DNA of 56,105 bases from JAEUSG01 sp964590225 (GTDB taxonomy: Bacteria > Fibrobacterota > OXYB2-FULL-49-7 > JAEUSG01), in contig CAZPWS010000017.1 of NCBI GenBank assembly GCA_964590225.1, positions 1 through 56,105 of the forward strand, read 5' to 3'. A model generated the notes under the pieces. The model made no database searches and was not told the DNA's origin. It saw only the letters and a program-made list of their open reading frames with translations. Of the stretch, positions 9,264 to 18,700 are shown piece by piece. Position 1 is the stretch's first letter, and the number at the start of each line of letters is the position of its first letter. A program made the position numbers and the translations under genes.

Positions 9264-10297
9264 TTGGTAACCCCTTTACTGTTTACTGCCATACTTACAA
9301 GAACGGCAAATGGCCGTCCCTCCGCCTCAAACAAGACAACAATACATGGCGCACCATCTGGATGGCGAACTTGGTGTCCCATTCCCTGAATTACCGCCGG
9401 CAGAGCAATCTCATGTGAAAATTCTGTTTCTGCAAGTGAGGCTTTGGCATTTCCTGAAATTATATTAATCAATTCACCAACACCGTCACGAAGGTCATCT
9501 GAAGAAATGTCTGAAGGCGACGAGCCCATTATGTTAGAGACTATAAGTTTAGCAAGCTCTTCCGGAAATGATACAGTAACAGACCCTTCAATTTTGCCGG
9601 AAAAATTCATTATACCTGAAATATCGCCAAAAATCCGGTAATTTTTTTTGAGAAAAAGATCTTTTCGGACAACATGCAAGCCGGCCATAGTTGTCATTAG
9701 ATCAAGCACAGCGCTTATATATGGGTTTATAAGTTTTGTTATAACCGGAAGGTTCCCACCGACCGGATGTGACATCTTTTCGATTTTCTGCACAAATTGA
9801 GCAGGCACAATCGGCAGAGTCTGAATATCATCGGCTCCGCACGAAAGCAACTCACGGGCAGAAAGTAAATTAGCTGTTTCGGTAATTATAAGTATTGGAA
9901 TATCTCTAAACTGAAGCGAACGGCGCAGCTCAAGAGTTATTCTTTTGGCTTCATTGTGATCAGGAGGTGGACAAAAAAGAATAAAATCAGGGACAAGAAG
10001 CGGTGGTCGCAATTTTTTTACAATCGAAACAGCCTTTTTATCTGGATTAGCGGGGGCACCGCCAGAAAGCAGAGAATCAATATCACTTTTGGCTTTTGCT
10101 GCATCGTTATCACTTAATTCTCCGGTTGGCGTCGTATTTAAGGAAGTGGTACTGGCCTCTTCCTCCACAATTCCGGAGAATAAATAGTGGTGTATAAGAT
10201 CGATTCCAAAAGATTTTACCAAATTAGCAGTACCGTTAAAGCCATTCTTTATTATACCGTCAATTATTCTGTTTGCGTTGATTAGTGCTATAAGCAT
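9260..10297 (-). CDS. Degenerate receiver domain fused to a CheX domain
   Basis: This 345-residue protein has three parts. Residues 1-90 form an unassigned N-terminus with a Ser/Thr/Glu-rich tail. Residues about 100-175 look like a receiver domain (FRDIPILIITET, ELLSCGADDIQ). The strand that should carry the phosphate-accepting Asp reads PDFILFCPPPD, with Cys in place of Asp, and the usual Lys-Pro near the end is Leu-Pro. Residues about 185-345 are a CheX domain with an intact ELINIISGNAKAS phosphatase helix. The receiver is therefore probably not phosphorylated and may act as a docking or allosteric module. It sits 5 bp after the HDOD gene and overlaps cheX by 4 bp. Confidence 0.75.
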   Translation of the reverse strand: MLIALINANRIIDGIIKNGFNGTANLVKSFGIDLIHHYLFSGIVEEEASTTSLNTTPTGELSDNDAAKAKSDIDSLLSGGAPANPDKKAVSIVKKLRPPLLVPDFILFCPPPDHNEAKRITLELRRSLQFRDIPILIITETANLLSARELLSCGADDIQTLPIVPAQFVQKIEKMSHPVGGNLPVITKLINPYISAVLDLMTTMAGLHVVRKDLFLKKNYRIFGDISGIMNFSGKIEGSVTVSFPEELAKLIVSNIMGSSPSDISSDDLRDGVGELINIISGNAKASLAETEFSHEIALPAVIQGMGHQVRHPDGAPCIVVLFEAEGRPFAVLVSMAVNSKGVTK

Positions 10298-10302
10298 TTT
10301 AC

Positions 10303-11169
10303 TTAGTTAATTTTAAAAAGAATTTTTGCACGGGCAATCTCTTCTTCCGTTTCTTCCACAATTTTTTTGAGGGAGTCTGTACTTATTCCGAGATCGTGCC
10401 ATGCGCCAAGACTAAACCTTTGCGGAACGCTTTCTCCTGGTTCGCCCGCTCCAAGAGCTGCACAGGCAAAATCGGCAATATGAACGATTTGCGTTAATGA
10501 TAGATTCTTTTCGTTAGATTCATCAGGGTAATTATGAAATTTCACAGAATTCACCATCTCTTCTGGAAAGTGCCACCTTTCAAGGATTAATCCGCCAATT
10601 TCACCATGTTCTATTCCAAGAAGTTTTTTTTCTATTTCAAAAACCATTTCGGTAGATAATGCGGCAGCTTCCCGCACTTTCTTATAAACTTCAGGAAAGT
10701 AGTAGTCGAGAATAAAAATTCCAATGTCGTGCATAAGACCGGCCATATAGGCCATTCCCGAATCGATTCGATCAAGGGAAGAATGGCTCACGATATTTCG
10801 CGTAACCATAGCCACAGCGATTGAATGGTGCCACAATTCTTCAGGGCTAACTATACCCGTTTGCCTATTAAAAACCGCCACAGCCTTGAATGCCATCGAT
10901 ATACGGCAGATTTCATCCATGCCAAGCCGCGCAATGGCAACAGAGAGATCGCCAATTTCACCATACCGTGCACTGTAAAGAACAGAGTTTGCGACCCGGA
11001 GAATTTTAGCGGCAAGCTGAAGGTCTTTCTCAATTACAGCTGCAACTGCATTGGCATCCTGCTTATTTTCGCATATATATTTATGCGCCTCAAGCAGTTG
11101 AGGTCCGCCGGAAGGCAGGTCGTCAATAGCTTCTATCCGCTCTATGATTTTTTCTCGTATTGTCGCCAT
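10303..11169 (-). CDS. HDOD domain protein in the chemotaxis operon
   Basis: A 288-residue protein consisting of one HDOD domain, a relative of HD phosphohydrolases found in bacterial signalling proteins. The N-terminal LPSGGPQLLEAHK region and the EKDLQLAAKILRVANSVLYS helix are typical. AGLMHDIGIFILDYYFPE supplies an HD pair, and LILERWHFPEEMVNSVKFH forms the C-terminal helices. HDOD proteins generally act as scaffolds or regulators; hydrolase activity is not established for most. It lies 12 bp downstream of cheY and 5 bp upstream of the CheX fusion, inside the operon, so a role in chemotaxis or motility control is a fair inference. A second, different HDOD gene lies at 25551-26474. Confidence 0.85.
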   Translation of the reverse strand: MATIREKIIERIEAIDDLPSGGPQLLEAHKYICENKQDANAVAAVIEKDLQLAAKILRVANSVLYSARYGEIGDLSVAIARLGMDEICRISMAFKAVAVFNRQTGIVSPEELWHHSIAVAMVTRNIVSHSSLDRIDSGMAYMAGLMHDIGIFILDYYFPEVYKKVREAAALSTEMVFEIEKKLLGIEHGEIGGLILERWHFPEEMVNSVKFHNYPDESNEKNLSLTQIVHIADFACAALGAGEPGESVPQRFSLGAWHDLGISTDSLKKIVEETEEEIARAKILFKIN

Positions 11170-11181
11170 ATTTTTAGTTTA

Positions 11182-11547
11182 CTATTCTGTTAATGTCTCC
11201 ATAATTTTTGATACAAGGTCCGATTGGGCGAAGGGTTTCATTACATAATTTTTTGCCCCTGCCTTTATTGCTTCAACGACTTTACTTCTCTCAACTTCTG
11301 TTGTTACCATTACTACGGGAATATGGCTAATTCGTGAGTCGGCTTTTACTGCTTTTAAAACAGAGAGTCCGTCTAAATTAGGCATATTCCAATCGAGAAG
11401 AATAAGGCCAATATCCTGATGCTTTTCGAGCACTTCCAGCGCCTCTTTGCCATCTTTGGCTTCGAGCAGTTCGTGTCCTACCATTTCTACTGCTCCCCTA
11501 ATTACCCTTCGAATCATGGAAGAGTCGTCTGCCGAGAGGATTTTCAT
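11182..11547 (-). CDS. cheY: CheY chemotaxis response regulator
   Basis: A 121-residue stand-alone receiver domain. The acidic pair is Asp7-Asp8 (SADDSS), the phosphorylated residue is Asp52 (LLDWNMPNLDG), the switch residues are Thr82/Thr83 (MVTTEVERSK) and the conserved Lys is Lys104 in MKPF. The WNMP pattern is the one usual in CheY proteins that bind the flagellar motor switch. It should receive phosphate from the CheA of this operon and lose it through the CheX proteins downstream. Its ATG overlaps the end of cheR by 4 bp, so the two are translationally coupled. Confidence 0.92.
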   Translation of the reverse strand: MKILSADDSSMIRRVIRGAVEMVGHELLEAKDGKEALEVLEKHQDIGLILLDWNMPNLDGLSVLKAVKADSRISHIPVVMVTTEVERSKVVEAIKAGAKNYVMKPFAQSDLVSKIMETLTE

Positions 11548-12395
11548 ACTGTTCCCTCCTGTTTCGCCCTGTAATACATGGCCTTGTCGTGAGTAAGCAG
11601 CTGATACTCGTTACTGTAGTTGGAAATAGACTCCGAAGCGCCTAAAAAAAGAACTCCGGTTGGTCGTAACAATTGCGCAATCTTATGAAAAAGGTCCCGC
11701 TTAAACTGCTCACTAAAGTATATGGCCACATTTCTGCAAAAAACAATATCGAAACTACCCAGTTGTGCAAAGGAGTCCTGAAGGTTGAATTTTTTGAACG
11801 AGACCATCTTTTTAATTTTGTCCTTTACTGCCCACACGGTACCAGTCTGTTCAAAATATTGTTCTTTAATCTTTTCCACCATGCCTCGTGACATGGAAAG
11901 TTTGTCGTAACGGCCAGCCATAGCGAGAAAAAGTGCTGAAGGTGAAATATCGGTAGCAACTATCTCAACAAACTCCATAGGTAAAACGGATGATTTACGG
12001 GCAAATTCGTTTATAATAATAGCAATTGAATAGGGTTCCTGACCGGTTGAACAGGCAGCACTCCAGATGCGTATCTTTTTTCGTTTACCCTTTGAAATTT
12101 CGTTGGCATATTCGCGTAAAAGCACTTCGTCAAGCACCTTATAGGGATGCATGTCGCGAAACCACAGCGTTTCATTTGTTGTCATTGCATCTACAATTTT
12201 ATCGCGCAGCCCTGCTGTTCTGTCAGAGACCGCCTTATTGTAAAATTCGGCAAATGTTGCGCATCCATTTTGAGCCATTAGACTTGAAAGGCGGCTTTCA
12301 ATAAGATAAGCCTTCTCGTCGCCTACAAGTATGCCACAACTTTTTTCAATAAAATCACGGAGAAGTTTAAATTCGTTTGCTGATATGGCAGCCAT
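11544..12395 (-). CDS. cheR: CheR chemoreceptor glutamate methyltransferase
   Basis: This 283-residue protein has the CheR layout. A short helical N-terminal domain (FIEKSCGILV, ESRLSSLM) is followed by a SAM-dependent methyltransferase fold with TTNETLWFRDMHPY, the SAM loop IWSAACSTGQEPYSIAI, and FDIVFCRNVAIYF. CheR methylates Glu residues in the helical bundle of receptors and is countered by CheB, encoded immediately upstream. The ATG at 12395 lies one base after the cheB stop (TAA-T-ATG). An in-frame GTG at 12431 would add 12 residues and overlap cheB by 35 bp. I prefer 12395, though a clear ribosome-binding site is missing for both. Confidence 0.92.
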   Translation of the reverse strand: MAAISANEFKLLRDFIEKSCGILVGDEKAYLIESRLSSLMAQNGCATFAEFYNKAVSDRTAGLRDKIVDAMTTNETLWFRDMHPYKVLDEVLLREYANEISKGKRKKIRIWSAACSTGQEPYSIAIIINEFARKSSVLPMEFVEIVATDISPSALFLAMAGRYDKLSMSRGMVEKIKEQYFEQTGTVWAVKDKIKKMVSFKKFNLQDSFAQLGSFDIVFCRNVAIYFSEQFKRDLFHKIAQLLRPTGVLFLGASESISNYSNEYQLLTHDKAMYYRAKQEGTV

Positions 12396-12396
12396 A

Positions 12397-13482
12397 TTAC
12401 GCTTTTGGGGTACCTCTCTTAAGTAGTTCACATATTCTATTTGCCATATTATTTATGGAAATTGATTCATCTGTTAGTCTCGCATCGTCCACTGCCTTTG
12501 GCATTCCATAAACAACACAACTTTCCTCCGACTGTGAGAGACAATAGCATTTTTTCTTTTTCAAAGCATTTACGCCTCTCATACCGTCATTACCCATCCC
12601 TGTCAAGATAATTGCCAGCACTCCCTTGTCGCCACAAGAATCGGCAATTGAACGAAAAAGAACATCTACCGCTGGACGGCAAGAATTTTCCGGAGGATCT
12701 GAATTTATGGCCGCTTTCAGACTGCCCGATGCTCCTTTAACTACAAAGTGATATCCTCCCTGTGCCAAGTGTACCCGATTTGGCAGGATATCGTCACCCT
12801 CCTGAACTTCGATAACAGGCAACACCGACTTTTTGGATAGGCTTTCTGCGAGTGATTTTGTAAAATTTGGTGGCATATGCTGAACCAAAACAACAGGTAC
12901 TCCAATATCTTTTGGCAGTTTGGGAACAAGTTTCGCCAAAGCCTCCGGTCCTCCCGTTGAAACTCCAATCGCAACTATTGAGAATGAATCGGGAGGCCGC
13001 TGCTCTGTCTTTGGCTGCATTCGCAATGGAAGAGTTGCTTCGGCATTGGAGGTTTTCCCCATAGTTTTGTTGGTAAGAAGTTTTGTTTCAACAAGCCTTA
13101 AAACACCTCTTAAATCATTTTTTAGAGAGTCGATGTTTGCTTCGTAATCACGGCTATCGGGTTTTCGGATAAAATCAAGAGCACCCATTTCGAGTGCTTG
13201 TATGGTTGAGTTGGCATTTCGAGTGGAGATACCGCTAATCATAACTACTTTAGTATTTGGAAAATCTTTGACAATGTTCTTAAGCGTTTCGATCCCGTCC
13301 ATGTCTTCCATATGAACATCAAGTAAAACAAGATCGGCCGGATATTGGGCGAGTTTTTTTAAAGCAAGCCGGCCACTTGGTGCGGTACCCAATAAATCAA
13401 CACCAGGAAAGGAAACAAGTGCATCCGAAATAATTTTTCTGAATAATACAGAGTCGTCAACTACAAGTGTTCTTATTGCCAT
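12397..13482 (-). CDS. cheB: CheB receptor methylesterase/deamidase
   Basis: The 361-residue protein has a receiver domain (1-120) with Asp55 (LLDVHMEDMDG) as phosphate acceptor, a linker of about 45 residues, and a CheB methylesterase domain. The catalytic triad is visible as Ser175 (GVSTGG), His202 (VQHMPPNFT) and Asp299 (GMGNDG). Phosphorylation by CheA should relieve inhibition by the receiver and activate demethylation of receptors, giving adaptation. It lies 6 bp downstream of the mcp gene and one base upstream of cheR. The length and all key residues are normal, so it is expected to be functional. Confidence 0.94.
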   Translation of the reverse strand: MAIRTLVVDDSVLFRKIISDALVSFPGVDLLGTAPSGRLALKKLAQYPADLVLLDVHMEDMDGIETLKNIVKDFPNTKVVMISGISTRNANSTIQALEMGALDFIRKPDSRDYEANIDSLKNDLRGVLRLVETKLLTNKTMGKTSNAEATLPLRMQPKTEQRPPDSFSIVAIGVSTGGPEALAKLVPKLPKDIGVPVVLVQHMPPNFTKSLAESLSKKSVLPVIEVQEGDDILPNRVHLAQGGYHFVVKGASGSLKAAINSDPPENSCRPAVDVLFRSIADSCGDKGVLAIILTGMGNDGMRGVNALKKKKCYCLSQSEESCVVYGMPKAVDDARLTDESISINNMANRICELLKRGTPKA

Positions 13483-13488
13483 TTTCTA

Positions 13489-15219
13489 TTATACCTTGAA
13501 CTGATCCACAATTCTTTTAAGCCCATTTGACAACTTTGCTAAATCCTCCGCACTTGTCCGAATCTGTGTCACTCCAGAAGCTGTATCGCGTACCGCCTGA
13601 TTCACTCCCGATATATTCGAAGTAACCTCCTGCAAACCCTTGGCGCTTTCACCAACATTTTTTGCTATCTCATTCGCTGCCCCACTTGCTCCACCCATAG
13701 TACGAGCAATCTCCTGAACCGTTGCCGATTGCTCCTCGACAGCACTTACAATTGTTTGTGAGATTAAGTTTATCTCTTCGATAATTTTTGAAATCGAGCC
13801 TATTGCTTTAACAGCCTCGCCTGTGCTACCTTGCATATTTTCTACCTGCTGGCGAATTTCACCTGTTGCCTGCGCCGTTTGCCGTGCAAGCTCCTTTACT
13901 TCATTAGCTACAACCGCAAAACCTCGCCCAGCTTCTCCAGCGCTCGCCGCTTCGATTGTAGCATTAAGCGCAAGAAGGTTGGTTTGGTCGGCAATGTCGT
14001 TAATTACTTCTACTACCTTGCCAATCTCCTTTGCTGCAATTCCAAGCTTTTCCATGTGTTCCTGAGTGCCTTTGGCTTCCGCATCAGCCTTGGCCGCTAC
14101 CTGCGACTCCTTCTGACAGTTTTTGGAAACTTCATTTAGCGAAGCACTCATCTCTTCTATTGCGGTAGCAACTGTGTTGACGGAGCCACTCATCTCTTCG
14201 GCGGCGGCAGAAATGGCATTTGTGTTTGCTGCCGCCTGTTCCGCTGACGCGGCAACATTGCTTGATTGAGCGCTCATCTCCTCTGATGAGGCAGACAACT
14301 GATGGGATACAGTGGAGAGTTCTTCGCTGGCTGTTGCTACTGTTGATGCGCTGGAAGACATTTCGCTAATTGTCTGTCGCATTTTCGCAACCATGATATG
14401 GTATGCCCGCGCAAGATCACCCATTTCATCTTTTCTTTGCTGAAACACCTGAGGAACATCTTTTGAAAAGTCGCTATTAGCAAGCAAATTTGTAAAGCCA
14501 ATACAATCCTTCAGGGCAACAACTATGCTACGGGTGATAAAAGTGGACAAGAATATTGAAAAAACGATCGATACAATAATAACTATAATTACCAAAACTT
14601 TTTCTTGGCTGGCAGTTTCCAAGCTCGCGATAGCCATTTTGTCTGTATTCTTTGTATTATTGCCATAAAGTTGCTCGAGAGTCTCTCCAAATGCATCTGA
14701 CTTTGGGACCACATTACTAACCACGCTTCGGTATCGATCATAAAGTGCTTCGTGCTGTTTTTCGGATGTTGCTGTAGTCATATTTGTAATGATTTCATCA
14801 ATCATTACAGAAGCGCCGTTCCAATTATCATATTGCTGCGATAATTGAGCAACTAATTCTCGCCCTCTTGCATCATGCCTTTTAACACTTTTGAAGCCAT
14901 CAAGCGCACCTTGAATTGTTGTCCAGCTTTTCTGCCGTTCGTTAATAATTTTTCGATATTGTGCTTTGGCGGCATCCATCTCAAGAACTTCAGCGGCAAA
15001 GACCTCCATTGTTTGTGCCCGTATCGCCATCCGTTCCTTTTGCATTATAGAAAGATTGCGTAAATCGGGAATTCTATTATTTATTATATTTATCAACGGC
15101 TTTTCGACAGTAACTATTCCTATGTAACCAACTATACCCGCAATAAATGTTAAAAAAGCAATTATGCCAAACGAAAGCGTAAGTCTTGAACCTGTTTTAA
15201 AGTTATCAAGTTTAAACAT
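13489..15219 (-). CDS. Methyl-accepting chemotaxis protein (4HB-HAMP-MCP signal)
   Basis: This 576-residue receptor has a first membrane helix at about 12-34 and a helical-bundle-type ligand domain at about 35-205. The second membrane helix is at about 208-230, a HAMP domain lies at about 232-285, and a long cytoplasmic coiled coil follows. The hairpin tip that binds CheA and CheW is visible as DIADQTNLLALNATIEAA followed by GRGFAVVANEVKELA. The ligand is unknown. The C-terminus (RIVDQFKV) lacks an xWxxF-type CheR tether. It is placed between cheW and cheB, so this may be the receptor dedicated to the cluster. The many EEMSA/ASAEQ repeats in the coiled coil are ordinary heptad structure. Confidence 0.93.
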   Translation of the reverse strand: MFKLDNFKTGSRLTLSFGIIAFLTFIAGIVGYIGIVTVEKPLINIINNRIPDLRNLSIMQKERMAIRAQTMEVFAAEVLEMDAAKAQYRKIINERQKSWTTIQGALDGFKSVKRHDARGRELVAQLSQQYDNWNGASVMIDEIITNMTTATSEKQHEALYDRYRSVVSNVVPKSDAFGETLEQLYGNNTKNTDKMAIASLETASQEKVLVIIVIIVSIVFSIFLSTFITRSIVVALKDCIGFTNLLANSDFSKDVPQVFQQRKDEMGDLARAYHIMVAKMRQTISEMSSSASTVATASEELSTVSHQLSASSEEMSAQSSNVAASAEQAAANTNAISAAAEEMSGSVNTVATAIEEMSASLNEVSKNCQKESQVAAKADAEAKGTQEHMEKLGIAAKEIGKVVEVINDIADQTNLLALNATIEAASAGEAGRGFAVVANEVKELARQTAQATGEIRQQVENMQGSTGEAVKAIGSISKIIEEINLISQTIVSAVEEQSATVQEIARTMGGASGAANEIAKNVGESAKGLQEVTSNISGVNQAVRDTASGVTQIRTSAEDLAKLSNGLKRIVDQFKV

Positions 15220-15250
15220 ATATCTTCTGTTTGCTCCTTACTTAAGTTAA

Positions 15251-15730
15251 TTACGATTGAGCGTGTAATATTTTAGTTACATCAATTAATCCAACAAGAG
15301 TGCTTTCGAGCCTGATTACTCCTGTTAGAAACTTATCACTAACCTGGCCAAGATTTGCCGGCGGCGGCAGAATATCAGCATCATCAATTGTCACCATATC
15401 ACTCACAGAGTCAACAAGCAATCCGACAAAATCGGTTGGAGCGCCTGAAACTAAAGCTGTTGACACATGCCGAGCCTGCAGCTCCTGAGTTGTTTTAAGA
15501 ACAATGCATCTGCTTTGGGCGGTTAGCTCACGCTTTTCAAGACCGAGCCTTACTCCAAGATCGATAACAGTTATAATTTGTCCCCGCAAATTTAAAAGGC
15601 CGGTTACAAAATCTGGGGCCTGTTCAACTGGTGTAATCTGAAGAGAACGATTAATTTCTCTTACAAGCAGTATGTCCATGCCAAAGGTGTCGTTGTCAAG
15701 CCTGAAAGTAGTATATTGTTTTTCTGCCAT
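15251..15730 (-). CDS. cheW: CheW coupling protein
   Basis: A 159-residue single CheW domain: YTTFRLDNDTFGMDILLVREI at the start (residues 5-25), then FVTGLLNLRGQIITVIDLGVRLG, LLVDSVSDM and a C-terminal LVGLIDVTKIL. CheW links receptors to CheA in the signalling array. It sits 14 bp downstream of cheA and 31 bp upstream of mcp. The protein has the usual length and composition, with no extension or extra domain. Confidence 0.93.
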   Translation of the reverse strand: MAEKQYTTFRLDNDTFGMDILLVREINRSLQITPVEQAPDFVTGLLNLRGQIITVIDLGVRLGLEKRELTAQSRCIVLKTTQELQARHVSTALVSGAPTDFVGLLVDSVSDMVTIDDADILPPPANLGQVSDKFLTGVIRLESTLVGLIDVTKILHAQS

Positions 15731-15744
15731 ATCAACAAACCTTT

Positions 15745-18700
15745 CTATTTATTAAGAAGTCTGGTTATTGTATTACGGAGCTGCTCCTTATCAAGTTTGT
15801 ACTCGTAAGCGTCTGCTCCTGCCGCTATTCCCTTTTCGCGGATATTTTCGGCCTTGAGCGCTGTAAGCATTACCACGGGCAACCCTTTATGCTTTTCTGA
15901 CTCCTTGATTTTACGCACAAGTTCGAGTCCATTCATGCCCGGCATTTCTATATCTGTCACAAGTATATCGTATTTCTCAGTGTTGTTTAGCTTTTGCCAC
16001 GCCTCGTCGCCATCTTTGACAACATCCACGGCACAGCCAAATGAGCGTAGGTAGTTCTCTTCAACAGTACGAAAAAATGCGGTGTCTTCTGCAAGAAGGA
16101 TTCGCCTGTTTTCCATGCCGTTAGCATTATTGAACGAATAGTATTCGGGCTCTGCGGACTCAAATAATCCGTAAATATCCACCATAATCACCATCTTTTT
16201 ATTAATTATTGCAGAACCAAGGATACCGGTTCCCTTTACATTTTTTCTGTCAAGTTCAATATTGGCATGCATGACATCCTCGACATTGGTGGCGATTATG
16301 CCAAGCGGGTGCTTTACAAGTTTAGGAACAATGACATATACCTCTTCTGTATCGGCTGTTGGCGGCTGTATTGGCATATAGTTGTGGAGGCGGATAAGCC
16401 TGAGAGATTTGTCGTCATATTTCAGAAACTCCTTGTCGCCAATTTTTTCGATATCTTTTGTGGCGATCTTCTCGACTCGCGCGACCATACTTAAGTCAAC
16501 GGCAAAGAGTTCTGTTGTTCCGTTCTTGAAGGTAAGTATTTCCTGCTGCTCAATAAGCTGCGCCCTCTCATGTCTTTCCTTTTCTGTGGCAGACTCCCTT
16601 TCAAGATCACTGAATTTTAGGCCGGCAAGCGTGGATAAACCTATTGAATCGAGGATCATGGCAACAGCACCATCCCCCATAATGGCAGAGCCGGCATATG
16701 CCTGACACTTTTTCAGGTACCCCGATAGTGGCTTAACAATTATTTCTTCGTTATCGTGAACATTGTCAACAACAAGGCCAAAGCGGTTATCGCCAACCTT
16801 GAGCACAATAACCTTGACTGAACTTTCGCTATGGTATCTTCTGTCTGCTTGACTTTGCCGTTTGTCCTTAATTTCCTGAGAAACCGTTACAGTGACATCA
16901 CGCCGATCAGCAAGCCTTTGCCGCTTTTCTTTTCTCTTTTCTCCTGTTTCCGGATCGGTATAAAATTTCTCGATACCAAGTACATCAGCGAGCTTGACAA
17001 GAGGCAGCAACTTGCCTCTGAGTCGCAACACAGGGCTTCCATGAACCGTTTCTATCTTTTTTGCTATGTCAACAGCACGGATTCGGACAAGTTCTTCAAG
17101 TCCAACCTGTGGAATGGCAAATCTGCGGTTATCTACGGAAACAATCAAGGAAGGGATAATTGCAAGGGTGAGAGGGAGCTTCATGATAACTTTGGTGCCT
17201 TTGCCGAGTTCTGATTCTAACTCTACTGTTCCGCCAAGTCGTTCTATATTGGTCTTTACAACATCCATTCCAACTCCACGACCAGAAACCGCGCTAACCT
17301 GTTTCGCCGTGCTAAAGCCTGGCATAAACACAAATAGAAGGGCTTCCTTATCGGAAAGGGTTGAAACCTCTTCCCGTGAAATAAGCGTGCGCTCAACAGC
17401 CTTATCCCTAACCCGTTTAACATCGATACCACTGCCATCGTCTGAAACTTCAATGATAACTTTGCCACTTTCGTGATAAGCCTTTAGCCTTATTGTGCCT
17501 TCCCGCGGTTTTCCCATCTCCTCGCGGTCGTCAGGAGTTTCAAGACCGTGGTCCATTGAATTGCGGACAATGTGGTTGAGCGGATCAGAAAGCATTTCTA
17601 TTATTGATTTATCAAGTTCAACATCGCCACCTTCGGTATCGAGCCTGACCTCTTTTTTCATGTCGCGCCCAAGATCTCTTACTACGCGCGGAAACTTGTT
17701 GAACACCACGCTAACAGGCTGAAGCCTTGTCTGCATGATATTTTCCTGCATTTCCGAAGTTACACGGTCAACATTCTGGAGAATAACGCTCAAGCCCTTT
17801 ATGTCGCCAAGTCTCATTGCGAGAAAATTGTCGAGCATGTCGGCAACTCCCTTTGCCTCCTTTTTTACCAGCGAATCAAAATCAGCACCATTTGAACCGT
17901 GCCTTGCGCATTGAGTTGCAAGGCGGTGAACAGCGTCGGTTATTGTTTTCTCCGTTATTGAACGGAGCTTCTCGATATCGATTCCCTCACTAACCTTTCT
18001 ATTGATGTTTTGCAAAAGCTGGTTTCGGGAAAGCACAAGCTCGCCGGCAAGATTCATGAGGTTATTCAGTAAATTTACGCGAACGCGAAGGGTGTCGGAA
18101 GCTTCTGTTCCGCCGCTACTGGCAGATGCAGCTGGCGAGGTTGTCCCTTTTTTATTTTTTTGTTCCGCTTCAGCTGCTTTTATCTCCTGTTTTCTTTCGT
18201 TATCGATAGAACTTTTGGCCGCAGAAGTGTCTATAACTTGTATTTGTGATTCCGCGAGTCCTACTCCGGCGCCAATTAAGTCGGACTCAAGGATTGATGC
18301 AAAAAGTACTTCGACATCAGTCTCTTTTGTTTTGCTGCCAGGCCATCTATCGGGGGCAGGTTTTACATCAATTATATCCCCAAGAAGTTTATATTCGTTA
18401 AGCCTCTCAACGGTTTTCTTGTTGTCTGCCATAAAAGTTAATTTGTAAATTTTTTTGCCTTTTTTTACATATTCACGGATTTTGTCAGGACTTAATTCTT
18501 CAGTCGAAATGGAAGTTCTCCTGATGCTTTTGTCGGCTTTTATTTCGACGCTTGCTTTTTGGGTTTCCTCGGGTTTATTAGAAAGAAAGGGGGTAAAGAG
18601 AGCGCACTCCTCATGGATTGAGATTGTGTCAGAGTGTTCGACATCCTCAAGCATCAGCTTAAGTTTGTCGATACCTTTGAACAAAGAATCTATCATTTCC

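Noticed and set aside
13489..15219. Repetitive Glu/Ser/Ala stretches in the receptor gene as tandem repeats
   Set aside because: These are the usual heptad repeats of the MCP cytoplasmic coiled coil.
18002..18448. Long antisense frame in cheA (about 148 codons, plus strand)
   Set aside because: It lies fully opposite a well-supported domain series of CheA and has low-complexity Ser-rich translation, typical of antisense shadows.
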